Below, piece after piece: positions 23,206 through 32,500 of a stretch of 42,002 nucleotides of DNA. Location: positions 1 through 42,002 of the forward strand of contig JAFWQF010000094.1 of assembly GCA_017509205.1 (NCBI GenBank), in the 5' to 3' direction. How positions within the stretch are numbered: position 1 is the stretch's first letter; each line of letters opens with the position of its first letter. The position numbers and the translations under genes are program-made. The notes beneath the pieces were generated by a model. The model was not told the origin of the DNA and ran no database searches. It saw only the letters and a program-made list of their open reading frames with translations. Source of the stretch: Clostridiales bacterium (GTDB lineage Bacteria > Bacillota > Clostridia > Saccharofermentanales > Saccharofermentanaceae).

Positions 23206-24210
23206 TTATCTCTTAAGGATATCCACGTCTCCGGAAGAAACCTTGATGGTCATCTCGTTTGAACCGTTGCCGCAGACATACTCTTTACCGTTCTTTGTAA
23301 AAGGAAGCTCGTAGTTGAACTCGCCGCTTGAAAGGTGAGGCTTGACGGTAATGTCGGAATCCTCAGGGATATATACCTTAACTCCGCCTGAGCTTGAGTG
23401 AATGTCAGCTGTAGCAGGTGCCTTGCCGAGTTTGTACTCGTTCTTGCCGCTTGAGGAAGAGGACTTGAGGTCATTGATCTCCTCTGCTTCAACATTGATC
23501 TTGCCTGAGCTTACGTGAACATCAAACGCACCGACCTTGCCAAGGGCTGCAGTAACGGAACCTGATGAAGAGTGGATCTTTACAGAATCAACACTGCCCT
23601 TCTGATCAACGTTGACTGTTCCTGAAGAAGAGTTGATGTCGATCGACTTTGCATCACCGTCCTCAACAAGAGCGACCTTGCCTGAAGATGCCTTGATGAT
23701 GATGTCTGAAGCAGAGCAGTTCATATTAACGTTACCCGAAGATGACTTGGCGTTGACAGTCTTTGAGGTGAAGCCTGAGAAATCGGCGTTTCCGGATGAG
23801 ATGTGTAAGATCATGCTGTCCAGGTCCTGTGAACCCGGGATCGTTATGTTAAGGTTCTTCTCGATCTGGAAGAAAGAGAGATTCTTCGATGACTTGCAGT
23901 ACCTGACGTAAAGAGTTGAGCCATCTACCCAGGTGTGAACCTTCTGTTCTTCGGAGAGCTCCTTGTTCGAGGTCTCAGTGATCGAAACCTTGTCGCTGTC
24001 AGTTCCCTGAAGCTTAACATCGCCAGATACGTAATCGATGTTGATCGTCGTGATCTTTTCGGTTATCTCGCGGTCGCCTGCGGTGTACTTGTCGCCGTTC
24101 TCATATGTGTATGTGAAGAACGAGAAGAATCCGCCTGAGCAGCCTGTAAGGCAAAGTGTTGATGCTGTTACCATTCCCAAAATTCCTGTGAGTATCTTAC
24201 TTCTTTTCAT
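23206..24210 (-). CDS. DUF4097-type beta-helix lipoprotein
   Basis: 334 residues. Signal peptide with lipobox LTGC (Cys24). From about 45 to the end is a DUF4097 domain: repeated short beta strands with the recurring SSSG or SSG turn (at least ten copies, for example KSSSGNVNMN, KASSGKVALV, HSSSGSVTAA), which folds as a right-handed beta-helix. Such proteins often sit beside anti-sigma factors or PspC regulators and report on envelope state. The start overlaps the anti-sigma gene by 14 nt, so it is the third gene of a coupled operon. The ligand and activity are unknown. Confidence 0.88.
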   Translation of the reverse strand: MKRSKILTGILGMVTASTLCLTGCSGGFFSFFTYTYENGDKYTAGDREITEKITTINIDYVSGDVKLQGTDSDKVSITETSNKELSEEQKVHTWVDGSTLYVRYCKSSKNLSFFQIEKNLNITIPGSQDLDSMILHISSGNADFSGFTSKTVNAKSSSGNVNMNCSASDIIIKASSGKVALVEDGDAKSIDINSSSGTVNVDQKGSVDSVKIHSSSGSVTAALGKVGAFDVHVSSGKINVEAEEINDLKSSSSSGKNEYKLGKAPATADIHSSSGGVKVYIPEDSDITVKPHLSSGEFNYELPFTKNGKEYVCGNGSNEMTIKVSSGDVDILKR

Positions 24211-25159
24211 TTTTCTTTCCTCCCTTTAACTTTCCGAATAAGAAGCCGATTCCGGCAATTAAGAGTCCAACGACGATTACGATTGCGGGCGGGATCGTTA
24301 CGCCGGAAGAATAAACTACGCCTGTTTCTGACGCTGCTGCTTCTGCAGTTGACACGAGCTGTGCGAGAACGCCTGATAAGAGTGCTGCTGATGCAATGCA
24401 AAGGCCTGTCTTAACGCACGCATTGGAGCGAAGATATCTGATGATCACAAAGTATGCCCATGCAATTCCTACGAGCGGAATGCTGATCGCCATTGCGAGC
24501 GGGAAAAATGCTGCGGGGCCGACATAGAGTCCGATGCATGCCATCATGAGGAAAAAGGTCAGCGTGTAAGCGCTCATGATCGCGAGGCCCTTGTGATTTC
24601 CCAGGTGCTCCCTGACGGGTCTTCTGAATGCTATGAACGGTGCGAAAAGCATTGTCAGTCCGAAGAGCGTTCCTGAAGCTGCTACGAAAAACCACTTGCC
24701 GCCTGTGTAGATGCAGCATACTGCGAGGAGCAGCATCACGGCTGCCGTAAATGAGGTCATCGTGGTGAACATCTTGTTCTTGGGCATCAGCAGCGGAACT
24801 ATTATCAGCGAAGCTGCAACGAGCATTGCCGCGAGCACGATGAAGAACCATGTGAGGCCTGCGCCTGTTGCGAGGTTGACGATGAGGCATACCAGGATCG
24901 GCACTGAAAAGATCATTCCGATTATGCTTCCCGCAACCTCGCCCTTCCTCTTGAAGAATTTGGCCTGGGAATCTATTACTTCGTTCTTTTCCTTAACTAT
25001 CTGTTCGTCTATGGTAACGTCGCTCATGTCACTATAGAGCTTTTTGCATGCGGGGCATTCCGCAAGATGTTCTTCAACTACCTTTTTGCTGGATGCACTG
25101 CAAATATCGTCTTTATATAACGGAAGAAGATCTGAGATCATGTCACATTCAAATTTCAT
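24197..25159 (-). CDS. Anti-sigma factor with zf-HC2 domain and multiple membrane helices
   Basis: 320 residues. The N-terminal zinc-finger anti-sigma domain (about 1-45) has the H-x3-C-x2-C motif in EEHLAECPACKKLY, together with upstream Cys in MKFECDMISDLLPLY. It is followed by about seven or eight hydrophobic segments (from about 75 to 310). Expected to hold the ECF sigma factor at the membrane until an envelope signal is sensed. Overlaps the sigma gene by 11 nt and the DUF4097 gene by 14 nt. The family assignment is firm from motif and context; the signal is unknown. Confidence 0.88.
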   Translation of the reverse strand: MKFECDMISDLLPLYKDDICSASSKKVVEEHLAECPACKKLYSDMSDVTIDEQIVKEKNEVIDSQAKFFKRKGEVAGSIIGMIFSVPILVCLIVNLATGAGLTWFFIVLAAMLVAASLIIVPLLMPKNKMFTTMTSFTAAVMLLLAVCCIYTGGKWFFVAASGTLFGLTMLFAPFIAFRRPVREHLGNHKGLAIMSAYTLTFFLMMACIGLYVGPAAFFPLAMAISIPLVGIAWAYFVIIRYLRSNACVKTGLCIASAALLSGVLAQLVSTAEAAASETGVVYSSGVTIPPAIVIVVGLLIAGIGFLFGKLKGGKKNEKK

Positions 25160-25643
25160 ATTCGTCCATCCTTTCCTTGATCTTTACTCTGGCTCTGTGA
25201 TACGTGACCCGGGCCCAGGTCTCGGTCTTTCCGAAGATCGAACCGATCTCTGCGAATGAAAGCTCGCCGAAGACCCTCAGCTGGAACACTTCTTTGTATG
25301 GTTCCTCCATGTTGTGGAGTATGCTGTGGATCCTAATGGATGTCTGCCTGTCCGAAAGCTTTTCCTCGATCCCTCTGTTCGTATCGGGTATCTCTTCGCT
25401 CAGTTCATCATCCTGTCTCGCAGTGCGCCGTTTCTCATCTATGAAGATGTTTTTCGCGATCGAGCAAAGCCACGTGAAACTGTCGCTCTCCCCCCTGAAA
25501 CTCTTATCAGTTGATATCGCCCTGAAAAAAGTCTCCTGGGTTATTTCCTCGGCGTCATTGCGATCCCTGGCAAGGGTCATCACGTAGGAGAAAACCTTCA
25601 TGTAAAAGGCTTCATAAAGCTTTTCTGCAGTTTTCTTATCCAC
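25149..25643 (-). CDS. ECF RNA polymerase sigma factor
   Basis: 164 residues, standard ECF length. Region 2 (YEAFYMKVFSYVMTLARDRNDAEEITQETFFRAI with SFTWLCSIAKNIFIDEKRR; quoted in parts) and region 4 (EPYKEVFQLRVFGELSFAEIG and WARVTYHRARVKIKERM) are present. No region 3, as in all ECF factors. The start is GTG at 25643 with a weak AAAGG 13 nt upstream, so the exact start is less certain. First gene of a sigma > anti-sigma > DUF4097 operon, which is likely to be auto-regulated. Confidence 0.93.
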   Translation of the reverse strand: MDKKTAEKLYEAFYMKVFSYVMTLARDRNDAEEITQETFFRAISTDKSFRGESDSFTWLCSIAKNIFIDEKRRTARQDDELSEEIPDTNRGIEEKLSDRQTSIRIHSILHNMEEPYKEVFQLRVFGELSFAEIGSIFGKTETWARVTYHRARVKIKERMDEYEI

Positions 25644-25757
25644 GTATCAAACAACCTTTCTCTTGTGATCTCACCTGTTAGACGGAGGAATCTGAAATTC
25701 GTTACAAGAAAAATCGTATTTTTTCGAAATTTTTTTCAAAGGCACCCCTCGAAAACC

Positions 25758-27104
25758 TTAGGATGCCCCGTATACCTTTATTTGAGCGTTCTCATTAATT
25801 TCGTTTATGCAGAGCGAAAAGCCCTCTTTTCCGTCGATCTGGCAAGGATAAGCCTCGTACCAGTGCCCGTCTACGCAGACATAGATCAAGGTTTCTGTGC
25901 CGTAAGTTCCCTCGGCCAGCGTTCCGGTTATGGTAGTGTAGCCGTTTGCGGACGAGAGTATCTTATGTGTCGCTCCTGCGAGTTCCCGCACGCCTTCGGG
26001 CTGACCATTCTCCTCTGTTGCAGGGAGTTTCGGCGCATTCTCATAAAGCTGCGGCAGGAATCTTTCCGCCTTTTCCATAACGAAAACGTCAGGCTTGATG
26101 GATTCGTAGTCTCTTACCTGCACCGTCAGGGACCTTGAGAACAGAGCGTTCGTGTAAGGCTCAGCCATGAACGGCAGGAGTGAGCTTCCGAAAGAGTCGC
26201 GGTACATCAGAAGGTTCCTGGCAAACGCGCCGGTCGTCCTAATCTTGTTGTCGAAATTGCTCTCGACCTTTCCCTCGTATTCGAAACCGAACCCGCCGTC
26301 ATAATAGATCTCTTCTTCAGGAGGAACGGCAGCGGGGTACATCATGGCAGCAAGGTCGCCCTTGAAGTCTTTTTGTACCTTGTAAGGCGCCTTGTTATAG
26401 CGGTCGTTGTACATCTGGCCTGTCGCCTCATGGATCGTACGGGCTGCAAGAGCTGCGCCCTCGTTATTCCAGTGCGAGTCGGTCTTATGGTAAAGGACCC
26501 TGTTCTCAGCCTTGAAAACATCGTAAAGGTCAATGTACTTGATGCCCTCGGCCTTGAGCTTTTCGACGAGGAGCTCGCGGTTGCCCGGCTTATTACTCTT
26601 CTTATAGTAGTAAGGCATGTTCTCGCCGTAGAGCGAATTCTTGTTCGCAGCGATGACGAAAACAAAATCAGAGCCGTTCTCTTTGCAGTAATCCTGCATG
26701 AGCTTCAACGTCCTTACGCAATCGAAAAGCTGCCTCTCGCTCATGACGTCTGATCCCGTGTAATCGCCCAGCGTGTCTGTGTAGAACATCCAGCCGTTCT
26801 TTCCGTAGATGACGGACTTGGATGAAGACGTCTGGAAGACCTTCGTAGTTACATAGGAATAGCCGGTGACCATATCCTGGCGGAGCGCGCAGTGACCCTC
26901 GAAATATTCGCCCAGCTGCTTGAGATAGTCCTTGTTGATCCTGGCTTTATTCTCGTCTTCCGAGACCATAACGAGTTGGGGAAGCTTTGCGGATGAACTG
27001 CTCTCAGACTTGGAAGCACCCGTGATGAGCATGCCTGCAAAAGGCACTAAGAGAATTGCCACGAATACGAGCATATAGATTGTATATTTCTTATTACTCT
27101 TCAT
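25758..27104 (-). CDS. DHHW/AlgX-type SGNH-like O-acetyltransferase accessory protein
   Basis: 448 residues. An N-terminal signal anchor (about 8-30) is followed by an extracytoplasmic domain. Motifs: KTDSHWNNEG near 210 (the DHHW-family His/Asp pair) and YRDSFGSSLLPF near 298 (the Ser-bearing motif of AlgX/AlgJ). These proteins take acetyl groups passed through an MBOAT partner and transfer them to a secreted polysaccharide. The gene starts 1 nt after the MBOAT stop, confirming the pair. A weak hairpin (GGCACCC/GGATGCC) at 25741-25767 may terminate it. Confidence 0.85.
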   Translation of the reverse strand: MKSNKKYTIYMLVFVAILLVPFAGMLITGASKSESSSSAKLPQLVMVSEDENKARINKDYLKQLGEYFEGHCALRQDMVTGYSYVTTKVFQTSSSKSVIYGKNGWMFYTDTLGDYTGSDVMSERQLFDCVRTLKLMQDYCKENGSDFVFVIAANKNSLYGENMPYYYKKSNKPGNRELLVEKLKAEGIKYIDLYDVFKAENRVLYHKTDSHWNNEGAALAARTIHEATGQMYNDRYNKAPYKVQKDFKGDLAAMMYPAAVPPEEEIYYDGGFGFEYEGKVESNFDNKIRTTGAFARNLLMYRDSFGSSLLPFMAEPYTNALFSRSLTVQVRDYESIKPDVFVMEKAERFLPQLYENAPKLPATEENGQPEGVRELAGATHKILSSANGYTTITGTLAEGTYGTETLIYVCVDGHWYEAYPCQIDGKEGFSLCINEINENAQIKVYGAS

Positions 27105-27105
27105 A

Positions 27106-28554
27106 TCAGAACCTGAAATATATAAAAGGATTGTATGTGCCGCCGGCGAGATTCATTATGCAAAGAACAAGAAGTATGGGCGTTACAACCCATGCGATCT
27201 TATCCAATACACTGTATTTCTGAAGCTTTTCCTTAACAGGCGCGGAAAGAACGATTCCCGCAATGAGAACGCAGATGTTGAGCGGGCTCATCAAAGGCAG
27301 GAGCAAAAGCTCGTTCCAGACTGCTGTTGCGGTAGTTGCCATGAAAGGTCCCGCGAACATTTTCTTGACCCAGAAGAAGCCCTGGGACAACGTATCCGCG
27401 CGGAAGAAAACGAATCCTACCATTACGACCAGGACAGCATAGATGTGGCCCAGGCACTTAACGATGAGGTTAGGCTTTGCGTCAGTATCCTTCTTGTCCT
27501 TGCCGGTTACACTCCTGAAGAACTCTTCGATCATCTGGAAGACGCCGTGGTAAAGGCCCCAGAAGATGAACGTCCAGTTCGCTCCGTGCCAGATGCCGGT
27601 CGCAAGGAACACGATGAACTTGTTGATAACGGTCCTTACCTTGCCCTTGCGGTTGCCTCCGAGCGGGATATAGAGATATTCCTTAAACCATGTCGAAAGC
27701 GAAATGTGCCACCTTCTCCAGAACTCCCTGATGGAAGTCGAGATGTAAGGATAATTGAAGTTTTCCTTGAAATGGAAACCGAACATGAGACCCAGGCCTA
27801 CTGCCATGTCCGAGTATGCGGAAAAATCGAAATAGATCTGGAGCATGTAAGCGATAGCTCCGACCCAGGCCGAAAGAGCGCCAATCTGCGTGGGATTTGC
27901 TCCGAAAAGCTTATCTGCGATAACTGCCACGTAATTTGCGATGAAGACCTTCTTTGCAAGACCGCAGATGAAGCGCCTGATGCCCTTCGCGGTCTCTTCG
28001 GGAGTCTCTTTCCTGTTCGTTATCTCAAGCTCGATGTCGTGATACTTAACGATCGGGCCTGCGACCAGCTGCGGGAAAAACGAGACGTACAGCATTACGT
28101 TGAACGGGTTCTTCTGGACCTTACAGTCCTTGCGGTAAACGTCTATGACGTAAGACATTGCCTGGAATGTAAAGAACGAGATGCCGATCGGCATGACGAT
28201 GCCTGTCGGCTTGATCGTAACTCCGGGGATCAGGTTGATCTGGCTGATCGCGAAGTCCGCATATTTATATACACCTAATACAGCAAGGTTCTGGAGGACA
28301 CTGACCGCAACAACGAGTTTGGCGAGGCCCTTCTTCTCTTTATCCAGGCATTTTCCGATGAAAAGAGCCCACGTGTAATTGAGGAGGCACGATCCGAGCA
28401 TGATGAATACGCAGAACGGCTCTCCGTAGGCATAGAAAACAATGCTCGCCAAAAGGAGCAGGACATTTTTCGTTTTCACGCCGGGCAGGACCCTGTCTAA
28501 GATCAGGATCACCGGCAAGAAAACGCATAGGAATGTAAGCGAGCTGAAAACCAT
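27106..28554 (-). CDS. MBOAT-family membrane O-acyltransferase, AlgI-like
   Basis: 482 residues, about 11 membrane segments. Landmarks: PIGISFFTFQAMSYVIDVYR near 122, FFPQLVAGPIV near 160, FWRRWHISLSTWFKEYLYIPLGGNR near 280, and GIWHGANWTFIFWG near 320 with the catalytic His. Moves acetyl from the cytoplasm to the outer face for transfer by the DHHW protein. Which polymer is modified cannot be said, as no glycosyltransferase genes are in view. Preceded by a 130-nt gap with a dyad that may be an operator. Confidence 0.93.
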   Translation of the reverse strand: MVFSSLTFLCVFLPVILILDRVLPGVKTKNVLLLLASIVFYAYGEPFCVFIMLGSCLLNYTWALFIGKCLDKEKKGLAKLVVAVSVLQNLAVLGVYKYADFAISQINLIPGVTIKPTGIVMPIGISFFTFQAMSYVIDVYRKDCKVQKNPFNVMLYVSFFPQLVAGPIVKYHDIELEITNRKETPEETAKGIRRFICGLAKKVFIANYVAVIADKLFGANPTQIGALSAWVGAIAYMLQIYFDFSAYSDMAVGLGLMFGFHFKENFNYPYISTSIREFWRRWHISLSTWFKEYLYIPLGGNRKGKVRTVINKFIVFLATGIWHGANWTFIFWGLYHGVFQMIEEFFRSVTGKDKKDTDAKPNLIVKCLGHIYAVLVVMVGFVFFRADTLSQGFFWVKKMFAGPFMATTATAVWNELLLLPLMSPLNICVLIAGIVLSAPVKEKLQKYSVLDKIAWVVTPILLVLCIMNLAGGTYNPFIYFRF

Positions 28555-28583
28555 TAAATACTGCCTTTCGGAAGTAATTGTAA

Positions 28584-28612
28584 CATTGTTATATGTCCGT
28601 TATTTAACAATG
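28584..28612 (-). promoter_or_regulatory. Dyad CATTGTTA-N13-TAACAATG upstream of the MBOAT gene
   Basis: A perfect 8-bp inverted repeat with a 13-nt centre, located 30-58 nt before the MBOAT start. Its size fits an operator for a dimeric regulator. A second short inverted repeat ACAATA/TATTGT follows at about 28632-28648. No regulator can be named. Confidence 0.5.
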
Positions 28613-28684
28613 CCGTTTCAACTTACAATACAGACAATACCCCCATATTGTTGCAGGGCATTTTGAGGCAATTAAATTTTAAAC

Positions 28685-29728
28685 TCAGATGTTCAGGAAC
28701 TTATCCAGATCTCCCATGTACATCTGGTAGATTCCGTAGATCAGCTGCTGTCTTGACACGCGGACCTGGTAATCGTAAACGTCCTTCAGGAGGAGCGGTG
28801 TCGCGAAAGCGATCTTTGCGGCATTTCCGAGATTCATCTGGAACCTTGCGTTGCCCTTGTCGAGGCGGTCAAAGTCGATTCCATTGATCTCAGAGAGGAA
28901 TTCTTCATATGCGGCCTTCTTCTCGAGAGGCTTGGTATCGCATGAGATATATGCGTCCGTGCCGCCCCAGCCGTATGAGACGCCGAACTTTTCAAAGCGC
29001 TTGACCGATGACTTGCGGCAGTTCTCGGAACTCTTGATGTTGCCGATAAAGATCTTCTTCTGGCCGGCAACTCTTCCTGCGAGGACCTTCTGATAGAACT
29101 TCTCGTCTGCCACGATCACATAGACAGAGCCGTCTTTCGTGCCAACGACTTCATCTTCTGTATCGTCTTTGCGGTCGATGAGCTGAGCCATTGCCTGGGC
29201 AAGCATCTCGTCTTTTGCGACGATTACGAGCGAGCTCTCATAGCTTTCAGGCTTTACGAGAAGGCTCTCCGCGTACTGTGAGAGCTCTACCGCGTTCTGC
29301 AGGGTCTTGGCGCCTGCAATGCCGGTGACCGTGTGTGCAAGATGGACCGGATCAGCCAGGGCGAGGATGCTGATGAGCTTGCCGTAGGACTCCTCCGGAA
29401 CGTCAGCCAAAAGGGTCTTTCCAATAAGAGCAACGGGGAAAATGGCTCCGACTACGCCAAGGATGGTATCAACGCTCTTTTTCGCGAGATCGGGGCGGTT
29501 TGCGAGCATTTCCGCGGTGTCTATCATCTTGAGGACGTCGCCTGCGGTATTCCAGCCGTTCGCGACCTTATCGTCAACGCCGAGCTTCTCTTTGAGCTCT
29601 TCCCTCGCCTCTTTGTCGAGCTTGGCACTTCCGATCTGCTCCTGCATCGCGCCGACCAGTTCGTTCAGCGTACCCTTCGGCAGCTTGTCGAGCACCTCAG
29701 CGCTCATTGCGATAGTCTTGTTTGCCAT
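28685..29728 (-). CDS. Protein of unknown function next to diguanylate cyclase
   Basis: 347 residues. I do not recognise the family. An N-terminal acidic/lysine-rich helical part (about 1-60) is followed by a moderately hydrophobic helical block (about 75-130, VDTILGVVGAIFPVALIGKTL) and an alpha/beta C-terminal half (SLVIVAKDEMLAQAMAQLID, GSVYVIVADEKFYQKVL, KKIFIGNIKSSENC, GVSYGWGGTDAYISC) that looks like an open alternating strand-helix fold. No signal peptide. ATG 29728 is chosen: GGAGG sits 9 nt before it, whereas the in-frame GTG three codons earlier touches the SD. Starts 33 nt after the diguanylate cyclase stop, so co-transcription is likely. Confidence 0.75.
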   Translation of the reverse strand: MANKTIAMSAEVLDKLPKGTLNELVGAMQEQIGSAKLDKEAREELKEKLGVDDKVANGWNTAGDVLKMIDTAEMLANRPDLAKKSVDTILGVVGAIFPVALIGKTLLADVPEESYGKLISILALADPVHLAHTVTGIAGAKTLQNAVELSQYAESLLVKPESYESSLVIVAKDEMLAQAMAQLIDRKDDTEDEVVGTKDGSVYVIVADEKFYQKVLAGRVAGQKKIFIGNIKSSENCRKSSVKRFEKFGVSYGWGGTDAYISCDTKPLEKKAAYEEFLSEINGIDFDRLDKGNARFQMNLGNAAKIAFATPLLLKDVYDYQVRVSRQQLIYGIYQMYMGDLDKFLNI

Positions 29729-29761
29729 TCCGGTCACCCTCCTAGAAGACAGTTTTAAATA

Positions 29762-30913
29762 TTATTTCCTGTTTTTCTTTTCCTCGTAAAGTGCCTCATC
29801 CGCTTTTGCAAGAGCATTCTGGAAATCATGAATGTCACCGCAGTAGCTTGAATAGCCTATGCTTGCGGTGAGGTCGTATTCCGCGCCGGCTTCCGTGTTC
29901 AGACGGTTCATCTCCGCCTTGATGCATGAGCAGAGCGCCCTTACCAGGCTTTCGTCGTCAGTCTTCGTGACAATGATGAATTCGTCTCCGCCGTATCGCG
30001 CGATGAAAGTCTTGAGTTCGTTTCCGGCACATGCGGATCTTAAAGCGTCTGCCGCGCGCCTTAACGCGTAGTCACCCTCGACGTGGCCGTACTGGTCATT
30101 GATCTCCTTGAACTTGTTGAGGTCGATCATGAGGATGAAGCGGTTTGCCTTATCGCCGCCCGGCTTGCCGGACTCGCTGACGATGTACTTCTTGAGCTGG
30201 CTCCTGTTGTTGAGATGTGTCAGGTCATCAACGGAGACCTGGTCATGGAGGGAAACGATATAGACGTAAAGGATCATTAGGGTTGTAGCGAAGCAGAATA
30301 TCGGAGCCGAAAACCAGATCGTCTGGATTACGCCGAATACCGAGATCATGACCGGATAAACACCGCAGAGAATGTACTGTCCCCTGACAGCGTAATTTTC
30401 GCGCCTGAAAGCCCTCATGAAAGTCCTGATGCAGCTTATTACGATGTAGAAGATCGGAACGAACAGGAAGACAATGTAATACACTATTGTGACGTTGGTT
30501 TTCTCATCAATAACCGTGTTCGGGAAGAACAGGAATAATACCAGCAGTACGAGGGTATTGAGCATCGCCGGGATCAGGACGTAAATGCGGAGTTTGGTCT
30601 TCGTAATATACTTTTCGCCCTGTGACAGTTCAACGTAAACGAACCAGTATCCCGTGATCAGACAGAGCATCACGGCATTGGTAATATTAAAGGCTGATAC
30701 CGTGAGGCGTGTACGCGGAATGAAATCATATAAGACCTGCACCCAGCCTATGTCGCTTATGAAATAAAGTATGTTGCTGAAACATATGTTGATGAACACG
30801 AGCTGCTTGGTCTGTCTGCCGGCGGCGGACAGCTCCTTAAGAACCATCATCACGAAGACGATGATACATATGATGTTCGACTCGATGTAGAAAAACGTAT
30901 AATCAGCTACCAT
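29762..30913 (-). CDS. Membrane diguanylate cyclase (GGDEF)
   Basis: 383 residues. About seven N-terminal membrane helices (about 5-215), then a GGDEF domain (about 220-380) with DLTHLNNRSQLKKY, ILMIDLNKFKEINDQYGH, and an intact RYGGDEFIIV active site. So it should make c-di-GMP, unlike the degenerate domain at 8.6-10.3 kb. The membrane input resembles 7TM-type sensor regions. Followed by the unrecognised gene and the MBOAT/DHHW pair on the same strand. Confidence 0.92.
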   Translation of the reverse strand: MVADYTFFYIESNIICIIVFVMMVLKELSAAGRQTKQLVFINICFSNILYFISDIGWVQVLYDFIPRTRLTVSAFNITNAVMLCLITGYWFVYVELSQGEKYITKTKLRIYVLIPAMLNTLVLLVLFLFFPNTVIDEKTNVTIVYYIVFLFVPIFYIVISCIRTFMRAFRRENYAVRGQYILCGVYPVMISVFGVIQTIWFSAPIFCFATTLMILYVYIVSLHDQVSVDDLTHLNNRSQLKKYIVSESGKPGGDKANRFILMIDLNKFKEINDQYGHVEGDYALRRAADALRSACAGNELKTFIARYGGDEFIIVTKTDDESLVRALCSCIKAEMNRLNTEAGAEYDLTASIGYSSYCGDIHDFQNALAKADEALYEEKKNRK

Positions 30914-31072
30914 ACTGCGATTATAGCACCGAGGTTAGCAGCCGCATATCGAGATAAAAAAGATAAAACAATTAATTTACAGACTGGTAAAAGCACGTAA
31001 ATATTGTCCGCTGAACCAAGGGGCGGAAATGATAATATTTGAGTAATCACTCACAAAAGGAACGGTCAGTAA

Positions 31073-31951
31073 ATGCATTTCGTCGAGACAAAAGGCATCT
31101 TAAATGGCAGCGGCAAAGAGATCGGCATGAATATCTACCGCGGCTGTTCTCACGGCTGCATCTACTGCGACAGCAGGAGCCTCTGCTATCAGTTTACGCA
31201 CCCGTTCGAGGACATCGAGGTCAAGATCAATGCGCCCGACCTGCTTGATAAGGCCCTTTCCTCAAAGCGTAAGAAGTGCATGATCGGCACCGGCTCAATG
31301 TCTGATCCCTACATGCACTGTGAGAAGGATCTGCGCCTCACCAGGAAGTGCCTCGAGATCATCCATAAGCATGGCTTCGGTGTCTGTATTCAGACCAAGT
31401 CCGACATGATCTTAGATGACATCGGCCTGCTCGAGAAGATCAACAAAGACACAAAAAGCGTTGTCCAGATGACGCTCACCACATACGATGATAATCTATG
31501 CAGGATCCTTGAACCCAATGTCTGCAATACAAAAAGGCGAATAGAAGTCCTTGAGGAAATGCAAAGACGCGGTATCCCCACTATTGTGTGGCTGTCACCG
31601 GTCCTCCCGTTCATCAACGACACCGAAGAGAACATAACGTCCATCCTGAACGAATGCGTTCGCGTTGGAGTCAAAGGGATCATATGCTTCGGCATGGGCC
31701 TTACTTTAAGAGACGGCGACCGTGAATACTACTATGCGGCACTGGATAAGCACTTCCCGGGCCTTAAGGAAAAATACATAACCAAATACGGCAATTCATA
31801 TGAAGTCCCGAGTCCTAATCATCCTCACTTAATGCAGCTGTTTAACAGGATCTGCAAGGAAAACGGGATCATATCAACACCCGAAAAGTGCTTCGAATAC
31901 ATGCAGGAATTCCCCGAGAACAAGAATCAGATCAGCATATTCGATCTGTAA
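31073..31951 (+). CDS. Radical SAM protein, SplB-like (DNA repair photolyase family)
   Basis: 292 residues. Radical SAM motif CSHGCIYC (Cys25, Cys29, Cys32) near the N-terminus, followed by a barrel with GTGSMSDPYMHCEK, IQTKSDMILDD, VQMTLTTYDD and IVWLSPVLPFINDTEEN. This pattern matches the SPL/Rv2578c-type group often annotated as DNA repair photolyase; substrate is not known for most members. Binds one 4Fe-4S cluster and SAM in the cytoplasm. ATG at 31073 has AAAGGAA about 10 nt upstream. Divergent from the diguanylate cyclase. Confidence 0.88.
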   Translation: MHFVETKGILNGSGKEIGMNIYRGCSHGCIYCDSRSLCYQFTHPFEDIEVKINAPDLLDKALSSKRKKCMIGTGSMSDPYMHCEKDLRLTRKCLEIIHKHGFGVCIQTKSDMILDDIGLLEKINKDTKSVVQMTLTTYDDNLCRILEPNVCNTKRRIEVLEEMQRRGIPTIVWLSPVLPFINDTEENITSILNECVRVGVKGIICFGMGLTLRDGDREYYYAALDKHFPGLKEKYITKYGNSYEVPSPNHPHLMQLFNRICKENGIISTPEKCFEYMQEFPENKNQISIFDL

Positions 31952-32020
31952 ATATCAAGTGCAACAATTCTCCCGATTATACTGTATATTGTTTATGATG
32001 CCTGTCAGGAGGATCCGATA

Positions 32021-32500
32021 ATGAATACAAACAAAGCGGCCAAAACCCGCATTACTTCATTAATACTCATACTCTGCTGTGTGTTTTCACTCTGCTCATG
32101 CTATAAGGAACCGGTAATCGAAAAAACAGACTCCTCTTCACAGATAAGCAACTACGTTGAAAATCTCACCGGTGTTGATCTCAGTCCGTACATTGCCCAG
32201 GCAGAGATGGAAGTCTCAAAGGGGAACGAAGAATTCTCTTACATAAAGATAACCCTGAGCTATAACACATCCAAGGCAGTAACCAAGATTCTCAAAGAAA
32301 AGACTCGTATGGATGATAATCCGGAAGTTAAGATACCGTATTTCAGTAATCACCCTTTTGCTGTTGAACTAAAAGGAGATGACATGTTATTAACCGGACA
32401 CTACATCAAGGTCAAGGAAGAAAATACGTTCCATACACGTGACATCGACATATATACCACAAAAAAGGGCAATCTCTATTACGTATTCATATTCGGCTGA
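32021..32500 (+). CDS. Small lipoprotein, paralog A
   Basis: 159 residues with signal peptide and lipobox LCSC (Cys27). The mature part is beta-rich and has no family I know. It is clearly related over its whole length to the lipoprotein at 33680-34156: shared NYVENLTGVDLSPYIAQAEME against EYIKDLTEVNIGDYFAEAEMN, shared TGHYIKVKEEN against TDHYIRVVSGK, and both end in YYVFIF plus one residue. SD AGGAGG is 8 nt upstream. Its 3' end overlaps the glycerate kinase gene tail-to-tail by 22 nt. Confidence 0.85.
   Translation: MNTNKAAKTRITSLILILCCVFSLCSCYKEPVIEKTDSSSQISNYVENLTGVDLSPYIAQAEMEVSKGNEEFSYIKITLSYNTSKAVTKILKEKTRMDDNPEVKIPYFSNHPFAVELKGDDMLLTGHYIKVKEENTFHTRDIDIYTTKKGNLYYVFIFG

Noticed and set aside
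27445..28278. Plus-strand open frame (277 codons)
   Set aside because: Antisense to the MBOAT gene, no family features.
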